From Kitasatospora phosalacinea (GTDB lineage Bacteria > Actinomycetota > Actinomycetes > Streptomycetales > Streptomycetaceae), in the NCBI RefSeq assembly GCF_000716545.1, contig NZ_JNWZ01000069.1:1-37154 (forward strand): a stretch of DNA of 37,154 nt, read 5' to 3'. The position numbers and the translations under genes were made by a program. The notes under the pieces are model-generated. The model saw only the letters and a program-made list of their open reading frames with translations. It was not told where the DNA came from and searched no databases. How positions within the stretch are numbered: the stretch's first letter is position 1; each line of letters opens with the position of its first letter. Shown here in pieces: positions 32,155-37,154 of the stretch.

Positions 32155-32518
32155 CCGCACGACCCCGCGGCGAGGACTGAACCGGGCACGCGTCCGGCTT
32201 CCGGAGCGTGGAAGGTGGCGCCGGCAGTGCGCGCGACTGGAAGACCGCGTCACTACAGGTCAGGGCGTCTGTCGGATCTCGGTCCGGGTTCCGGGACTCG
32301 TGGCCCTCGCGGCGGCGGCGCGGGGCTGGTGCGAATGCCCGGGCGGCGGTGCCGACGGTGAGCAGGAGGGCGGCGGCCGCGGCCCATCGGCCCGGGTCCG
32401 TTCCGGTGTCGGGCCCGGTGCCGGTGTCGTTGACGTTGGTGTGGACGCCGTCGGCGAAGTGCGCGGCACGGTCCTCCGACTGGAATGGAATCGCCCGCTC
32501 CCGGCGGGATCCGGTGGC
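32155..32518. other. Gene-poor region before the Spo0M-like gene
   Basis: No supported gene. On the minus strand, directly after the TAG of the Spo0M-like gene and in the same frame, lies a stretch that translates to DTGTGPDTGTDPG, then WAAAAALLLTVGTAARAFA and RRRRE, which looks like a membrane tail with positive end. It has no start codon of its own. It may be remnant sequence or chance. Confidence 0.35.
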
Positions 32519-33295
32519 CTACTGCCGGTCCAGCAGGCGCAGTTCTTCCAGGGCGGTGCTCACCCGGGCGACCAGGTCGGCGTGGGCGACCTCGTGGTGG
32601 GCGACGGCCAGGGTGACGGTCGGCGGCCTGGTCTCCCACTTGTACTTGCCCGGTGCGACCCGGCGCAGGTACACGAAGGTGCCGACCTGGTTGGTGACGA
32701 AGGACAGTTCGAGGCGCGGGAGGCCCCGGCCGTTCCCCGCGGGGGCGGTGAGGAACAGCGACTGGTGGCCCTGGTGGTACTGCTCGGAGTCCGGGATGCG
32801 CTCGTCGATCACCCGGGCCGAGCGCTCCACGTAGCCGAGCTCGGCGAAGGCCGCGACGGTGGCGCCCACCGCCGCGGTCGGCGGGATCCGCAGGGGGATC
32901 CGGTGGCGGATGCCGCCCTCGCGGGGCGGGTCGGTGCGCAGCGAGGCCCGCACGGCGACCTCGAAGTCGAAGGCGCGGCCGTCGTACTCGGTGAACGGGC
33001 ACTCCCAGGACAGCTGTCGCCGGAACCCCGCCTGCCGCTCCTCGCCGGGTGCCAGCGTGAAGGAGCTGATGTCGGTGACGAACCCGTGGATCGTCATCTC
33101 GAAGCGCTTGCCCCGGTGGCTGTGGGCGTCGGCGACCAGCTGCACCTTCAGGTCGTCCACGACCAGGCCCTGGCGGCCGGCTCGGACCAGCACCCGTCCG
33201 GCGATCCACCGGTCGGTCAGTTCCGAGTCGTCCAGCAGCAGTTCGACCTCGGGCGGTTCGAGCTGCTCCGCCCCGGGCTCCGTCCGCTCGGCCAC
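32519..33295 (-). CDS. Spo0M-like (arrestin-fold) protein 1
   Basis: A 258-residue soluble protein rich in beta strands: VELLLDDSELTDRWIAGRVLVRAG, LVVDDLKVQLVADAH, DISSFTLAPGEERQAGFRRQLSWECPFTEYDGRAFDFEVAVRASL, then LELSFVTNQVGTFVYLRRV. The alternating pattern resembles SpoOM/sporulation-control arrestin-like proteins. It shares architecture with the divergent gene at 33422 (both have a LEVVFVTN/LELSFVTN strand and an AHHE motif near the end), so they are distant paralogues. GTG 33295 with GAGGAGGGGG upstream. In Bacillus, Spo0M modulates sporulation entry; the role here is unknown. Confidence 0.65.
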   Translation of the reverse strand: MAERTEPGAEQLEPPEVELLLDDSELTDRWIAGRVLVRAGRQGLVVDDLKVQLVADAHSHRGKRFEMTIHGFVTDISSFTLAPGEERQAGFRRQLSWECPFTEYDGRAFDFEVAVRASLRTDPPREGGIRHRIPLRIPPTAAVGATVAAFAELGYVERSARVIDERIPDSEQYHQGHQSLFLTAPAGNGRGLPRLELSFVTNQVGTFVYLRRVAPGKYKWETRPPTVTLAVAHHEVAHADLVARVSTALEELRLLDRQ

Positions 33296-33421
33296 CGGCA
33301 GCCCCCTCCTCGGTGCGGTCAGGGGGCGAGCATAGCCGGACGGCACGTTCCCGCCTCCGACGGGTCTCCGCGGCCCGTCCGGCGCTAGGCTTTGCCCGAA
33401 CTTTGCCGGGGGAGGCGGACG

Positions 33422-34204
33422 ATGGGGCTGCGGAAGCTGTTCGGGGCCGACGACGGGGACGACCGGGGGCCGCGGATCGACACCGTGCTCGCCACCGTCC
33501 TCCCGCAGCCGGGGCAGCGGGTCGACGGCGAGGTGCTGTTCCGGGCCGGCTGGCGGAAACTGCGGATCCACGACCTGAACCTGGACGTGGTGAGCAGGGC
33601 GCGCGAGTGGGACGGCAGCACGGTCGACTGCCAGGAGGCCGCGCTCCGTCCCGAGCTCGTGTGGTTCGACGTGGAACGGCGCACCGACCGGCGGGTGGGT
33701 TTCCGCGGCCGACTGCCGTGGGGGTGCCCCGTCACCGAGCTCACCGGCCGGTCGACCGGCGTCGACCTGGCGCTGGTCACCACGCTCGGCTACGGCTCGG
33801 ACGACGTCCGGGACCTCGACTTCCTGCACGTGGCGGCGCTCCCGCTGCACGAGGCGGTCATGGACGCGCTCCTGGCGGAGGGCTACCGCTTCACCGGCTC
33901 CGAGCTGCTGAACACGCCCGTGCCGGGCATCGAGCACCGCGACCCGCAGACCCAGGTCTTCCACCTGGAGGACCCGGCCGGCGACCCGGCCGGGTTCCCC
34001 GCGCTGGAGGTCGTCTTCGTCACCAACGCGGTGGGCGCGACGGTGTTCGTGCGCCGGGCGGCCCGCCACCTGTACTGGTGGAAGGACCGGCCGCCGGCGG
34101 TGTCGTTCCCCGTCGCCCACCACGAGGCCGGCCCGGTCGACCTCGGCCCGCGGCTGCGCGACGCGCTGGGGGCGCTCGCCGTGCTGGACCGCTCACCGCG
34201 CTGA
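33422..34204 (+). CDS. Spo0M-like (arrestin-fold) protein 2
   Basis: A 260-residue protein starting MGLRKLFGADDGDDRGPRIDTVLATVLPQPGQRVDGEVLFRAG, close to the Spo0M opening (small basic start, then VDTVL...PG..V.GEV). It continues with LRIHDLNLDVVSRAREWDGS, FRGRLPWGCPVTELTG, LEVVFVTNAVGATVFVRRA and PVAHHEAGPVDLGPRL. Two arrestin-like beta domains are expected. The ATG follows GGGGGAGG. It is divergent from Spo0M-like protein 1 with 126 bases between starts, so they may share control. Probably cytosolic, linked to development or stress by family only. Confidence 0.72.
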   Translation: MGLRKLFGADDGDDRGPRIDTVLATVLPQPGQRVDGEVLFRAGWRKLRIHDLNLDVVSRAREWDGSTVDCQEAALRPELVWFDVERRTDRRVGFRGRLPWGCPVTELTGRSTGVDLALVTTLGYGSDDVRDLDFLHVAALPLHEAVMDALLAEGYRFTGSELLNTPVPGIEHRDPQTQVFHLEDPAGDPAGFPALEVVFVTNAVGATVFVRRAARHLYWWKDRPPAVSFPVAHHEAGPVDLGPRLRDALGALAVLDRSPR

Positions 34205-34374
34205 CCGGGCCCCGCTCCGGCCGCAGCGATCCGGCCGGGCCCGGTCGAGCAGGGCAGGGAGTAGCCTGGAGACCACCGAAGGCACTTCGCATGCCGGCAC
34301 CGGACACTGGCGTCGTCTCCGGCGAACGGTGACGCCGGACCCGACCTCTCGGCCGGGCCCGGGGACAGGTCCTT

Positions 34375-34390
34375 GATCATGACTGTGATC
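34375..34390 (+). promoter_or_regulatory. Hairpin over the DUF5994 start codon
   Basis: GATCA (34375-34379) and TGATC (34386-34390) flank TGACTG. The ATG at 34379 would lie half in the stem, half in the loop. A hairpin here could hold back translation initiation; no strong Shine-Dalgarno is visible upstream. Confidence 0.3.
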
Positions 34391-34969
34391 GACGGCGCGA
34401 CGCTCGCCACTCCCGGACCCGCCCTGCGGTTCCGCCTGGCCCCGTCCGCTTCGCGAGTCGGACCCCTGGACGGGGCCTGGTGGCCCCGCTCGCACGACCT
34501 TCCCTTCGAACTCCCCGCCCTGGCCGCCGAGCTGGACGCGCAGTGGGGCCGGGTCGCCAGGGTCACCGTGAACCCCGCCCAGTGGTCGGCCGTGCCCCGA
34601 CGGATCCCGGTCGCGGGCCACACCGTCCACGTGGGCTGGTTCACCGCCGTGCAGGACCGGCACACGATCTCGGTCCGCTCGCACCTCCCCCACCGGCTGT
34701 CCCTGCTGGTCGTCCCGCCGCGGACGGAAGCCGCCGCCGCCGCCCGGCTGATGGCCGAGGCCGTCGATCCCGCGAACACCAGGACCGCGAGCGAACTGCT
34801 CGCCGACGAGCCGTCCGTGGGGACGCCCGACCGGCGCGGGATCGTCTGGCCGGTACGCGACCCCTCGGTCTCGGCCTGGGGCTCCGCCCGGTGGGGCGGG
34901 CCGTCGTGCTCGCCCGGGCCCTCCGACCCGGACCCTCGCCCGACCGGCCTCGACGCCGACCGGCGGTGA
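34379..34969 (+). CDS. DUF5994 family protein
   Basis: A 196-residue actinobacterial protein of unknown function. Family features are visible: ALRFRLAPSASRVGPLDGAWWPRSHDLPFELPALAAELDAQWGRVARVTVNPAQWSAVPRRIPVAGHTVHVGWF, then LSLLVVPPRTEAAAAARLMAEAVDPANTRTASELL. The last 45 residues are low-complexity. DUF5994 genes are common in streptomycetes, often many per genome. A 174-base leader with several GC-rich inverted repeats precedes it. No enzyme motif recognised. Confidence 0.82.
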   Translation: MTVIDGATLATPGPALRFRLAPSASRVGPLDGAWWPRSHDLPFELPALAAELDAQWGRVARVTVNPAQWSAVPRRIPVAGHTVHVGWFTAVQDRHTISVRSHLPHRLSLLVVPPRTEAAAAARLMAEAVDPANTRTASELLADEPSVGTPDRRGIVWPVRDPSVSAWGSARWGGPSCSPGPSDPDPRPTGLDADRR

Positions 34970-35131
34970 CGCCGCCGTCCGGTCCTCGTCCCTTCCACCC
35001 GTACCGGTGGTCCACCGCTCCCCCGCGACGGGCGGGTTCGAATCGTCCGGCGCGTCCCGAACCCGGGTGACGCACCCGTCGTGGACCGCTGGATCCGGCC
35101 CCTGCCGGGCGGGCGGGGCCACCGGGCGCAG

Positions 35132-36121
35132 TCACCGGCGATGGGCCCGGGGCGCGTAACGGCGGGCGAGTTCGCGGGCGGTCGCCGCGAGGCGGGCCCG
35201 CAGTTCGGGGGGTTCGAGGACCTCCACGTCGGTGCCCAGCTTCAGGAACTCGCCGTGGGCGTGGTCGATCGACTCGATCGGCACGGCCGCCCTGGTCCAG
35301 CCGTCCGCCTCCACCACCCCGCCGTCCGCGACCGCCCGGCCGACCGCGTGGCCCAGTTGCCCGCGGACCCGGGCGACACCGCGCGGCGACAACCGCACCA
35401 CCGCCTCCGCGGTGTGCAGCCGCGCGTGGAAGTCGGCGAGGCGGTGCCGCCAGTGGGCGGCCAGGTCGAAGCCGGACGGTAGCTCGAACTGCTCCTCCAG
35501 GGGCCGCAGTTCGAGGATCTGGTCGACCCGGTACGTACGCGCGGTGGTGCCGTCCGCAGCGGCGACCAGGTACCAGCGGCCGGCCTTGAGGACCAGTCCG
35601 TACGGTTCCAGCCGTCGCTCGACCTCGGTGGGCGCCTTCCACCGCCGGTAGCGGACCCACACCGCGCGCCGGCCCCGGACCGCGGCGGCGACGGCCGTCA
35701 GGTGCGGCGTCTCGTCGGCGTTCCCGTACCAGCCGGGTGCGTCGAGGTGAAAACACTCCTGGATCCGTCCCGCCTGCTCCCGCAGCGCGGCCGGGAGCGC
35801 GGCCCGCAGCTTGAGCTGGGCGGCGGCCAGCACCTCGCCGAGGCCCAGCTCGGCCGCCGGGCCGGGCAGCCCGACCAGGAAGACGGCCTGCGCCTCGTCG
35901 GCCGTGAGCCCCGTGAGCCGGGTGCGGTACCCGTCGAGCAGCCGGTAGCCGCCGCCGTGCCCGGCGTCTCCGTACAGCGGGATGCCGGCCGTGGCGAGGG
36001 CCTCGACGTCCCGGTAGACCGTCCGGACCGAGACCTCCAGCTCGTCGGCGAGCTGGCGGGCCGTCATCCGCCCCCGGTTCTGCAGGAGCAGGAGCAGCGA
36101 GATCAGTCGACCGGCGCGCAT
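35132..36121 (-). CDS. WYL domain-containing transcriptional regulator
   Basis: A 329-residue regulator: N-terminal winged helix (about 1-60) [42 protein letters not shown], linker, WYL domain (about 145-215) with [55 protein letters not shown], and a C-terminal extension ([19 protein letters not shown] and [28 protein letters not shown]). WYL proteins bind nucleic-acid or nucleotide ligands and regulate many systems, including defence loci. No defence genes adjoin it in the window; the next gene is an IS. Confidence 0.93.
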   Translation of the reverse strand: MRAGRLISLLLLLQNRGRMTARQLADELEVSVRTVYRDVEALATAGIPLYGDAGHGGGYRLLDGYRTRLTGLTADEAQAVFLVGLPGPAAELGLGEVLAAAQLKLRAALPAALREQAGRIQECFHLDAPGWYGNADETPHLTAVAAAVRGRRAVWVRYRRWKAPTEVERRLEPYGLVLKAGRWYLVAAADGTTARTYRVDQILELRPLEEQFELPSGFDLAAHWRHRLADFHARLHTAEAVVRLSPRGVARVRGQLGHAVGRAVADGGVVEADGWTRAAVPIESIDHAHGEFLKLGTDVEVLEPPELRARLAATARELARRYAPRAHRR

Positions 36122-36162
36122 GGCCGCCAGTATCCACCGACAGGAGGTGGCAGTGGACCGGC

Positions 36163-36168
36163 TCTAGC
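36163..36168. other. IS481-type target site TCTAGC
   Basis: TCTAGC fits the NCTAGN target recorded for the Bordetella IS481, and it abuts the TGTTCTGACC terminus of the element directly. The second copy would lie beyond the window. Confidence 0.5.
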
Positions 36169-37154
36169 TGTTCTGACCATGGAGGTTGGTGACGGGGTTC
36201 ACGGTGTGGTGATCTTGAAATGAGTGAGGGCCTTCTGGCTCGGTGTGGATTGCGACATCTGCACCGGCGAGAACGGCTGGCCACTGCGCCGGGCCGCCGA
36301 GCGCTTCCAGGTCTCACCCACCACCGCCAAACGCTGGGCCGACCGCTACCGCGCGCTCGGCGACGCCGGCATGAGCGACCGCTCCAGCCGGCCGCACCGC
36401 AGCCCGAACCGGACCCCGACCCGCACCGAGCGGCGGATCATCAAGGTCCGCGTCCTGCGCCGCTGGGGCCCGGCCCGCATCGCCTACCTGCTGAAGCTCA
36501 ACCCCGCCACCGTGCACCGGGTCCTGACCCGCTACCGCCTCGCCCGCCTGGCCCACCTCGACCGCGCCACCGGACGGCCGATACGACGCTACGAACACTG
36601 CGCACCAGGGGAGTTGGTCCACGTCGACGTCAAGAAGCTCGGTAACATCCCCGACGGGGGCGGCCATAGAGCCCTGGGCCGTCAAGCCGGTCGCAGAACA
36701 CGTTCCGGCGTCGGCTACAGCTACCTGCACAACGCCGTCGACGACCACTCCCGCCTGGCCTACAGCGAGATCCTCGCGGATGAGCGCAAAGAGACCGCCG
36801 CCGCGTTCTGGACCCGGGCGAACGAGTTCTTCGCCCGGGCCGGGATCACCGTCCGACGGGTCATGACCGACAACGGCGCCTGCTACAAGTCCCACCCCTG
36901 GCGCGACGCCCTCGCGGCTGGCGGGATCGCGCACAAGCGCACCCGCCCCTACCGGCCGCAGAGCAACGGCAAGGTCGAACGCTTCAACCGCACCCTGCTC
37001 GACGAGTGGGCCTACGCCAAGCCCTACCGCACCGAACAAGAACGCCGAGACGCCTACCCCGCCTGGCTCCACACCTACAATCACCACCGCGGACACACCG
37101 CACTCGCAGGCCAACCACCCGCCAGCCGCGTCCCCAACCTCGCAGGACAGAACA
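36169..37154 (+). mobile_element. IS481 family insertion sequence, right end outside window
   Basis: The left terminus is taken as TGTTCTGACCATGG at 36169, which looks like the terminal inverted repeat of streptomycete IS481-type elements, just after a CTAG target. A DDE transposase frame follows and runs to the window edge. The right terminus is not included. Confidence 0.65.
36245..37154 (+). pseudogene. IS481 family transposase, 5' end corrupted, 3' end outside window
   Basis: The frame encodes HTH and DDE transposase parts: NGWPLRRAAERFQVSPTTAKRWADRYRALG, SDRSSRPHRSPNRTPTRTERRIIKVRVLRRWGP, first Asp in LVHVDVKKLG, second Asp in VMTDNGACY, Glu in NGKVERFNRTLLDEW, and the usual end HRGHTALAGQPPASRVPNLAGQ. 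All catalytic residues are present. The first 20-25 residues normal for the family are absent; the frame reads VDCDICTGE instead. The nearby ATG at 36220 is in a different frame. In-frame GTG codons at 36224 and 36245 could start a shortened protein. Near complete at the C-terminus, but the stop is outside. Confidence 0.7.

Noticed and set aside
32260..32521. Read-through of the Spo0M-like TAG into a hydrophobic tail
   Set aside because: No start codon, no conserved read-through signal, and in-frame openness is expected at this GC content; kept only as a note.
34258..34378. Possible ANTAR-type antiterminator hairpins before DUF5994
   Set aside because: No hairpin pair with the required A1/G4 hexaloop could be drawn.
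35020..35060. GGTTCGAATCG, a T-loop-like sequence that might be a fourth tRNA scar
   Set aside because: Flanking arms do not pair as a T-stem and no acceptor-end match to tRNA-Ser follows; only nine or ten bases agree.
1..37154. CRISPR arrays, restriction-modification or other named defence systems
   Set aside because: No regularly spaced repeats with unique spacers, no cas, methylase or nuclease motifs seen; the WYL regulator alone is not evidence of defence.

Overview
This 37 kb window is GC-rich (by eye about 73%) with GTG/ATG starts, tightly packed overlapping genes, SigE-family and MmyB-type regulators, DUF5063, DUF5994 and Spo0M-like genes. It reads as chromosome of a Streptomycetaceae actinomycete (Streptomyces or Kitasatospora; I cannot choose between them from this sequence).

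Layout. 1-3967 (+): a decaying amino-acid permease with two internal in-frame deletions, a frameshifted small membrane protein, then intact M20 and M24 peptidases. 4006-14792: single genes and pairs, mostly regulator plus neighbour: LysR/SnoaL-like, an L,D-transpeptidase lipoprotein, a GlxA-type AraC regulator, an XRE-cupin/GNAT operon with a good autoregulatory operator, SURF1, a Ser/Gly/His-rich lipoprotein, an S9 peptidase, DUF6197, and an MmyB-type regulator divergent from a short-chain dehydrogenase. 14916-22620 (-): a housekeeping block dnaX, ybaB, recR, DUF5063, lysC, then an ECF sigma factor and its membrane partner; asd, often next to lysC in streptomycetes, is not here. 22690-22995: SRP RNA (ffs, -) and an intact tRNA-Ser(GGA) (+).

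22996-30860 is the accessory part. Three degraded copies of the tRNA-Ser 3' end, all in the tRNA's orientation, lie at 24575, 25882 and 30813, each followed by its own hairpin-forming sequence. They divide the DNA into three segments: a TerD-TerA fusion; a Phd/RelE-type toxin-antitoxin pair with a leaderless, operator-overlapped promoter and a toxin frame that runs through the next scar; and two tandem beta-lactamase-fold serine hydrolases beside a DesK/LuxR-type two-component system. The simplest reading is successive integrations at one tRNA gene followed by loss of the integrases (none is visible), leaving cargo and scars.

30883-36121 returns to ordinary content: PadR with a divergent membrane protein, two divergent Spo0M-like genes, DUF5994, and a WYL regulator. 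From 36169 to the window edge lies an IS481-family element inserted beside a CTAG target, with a corrupted transposase 5' end.

No CRISPR array, rRNA, integrase, biosynthetic cluster or recognised defence system was found. The most unusual structure is the tRNA-Ser scar ladder and the toxin gene that reads through one of its rungs.
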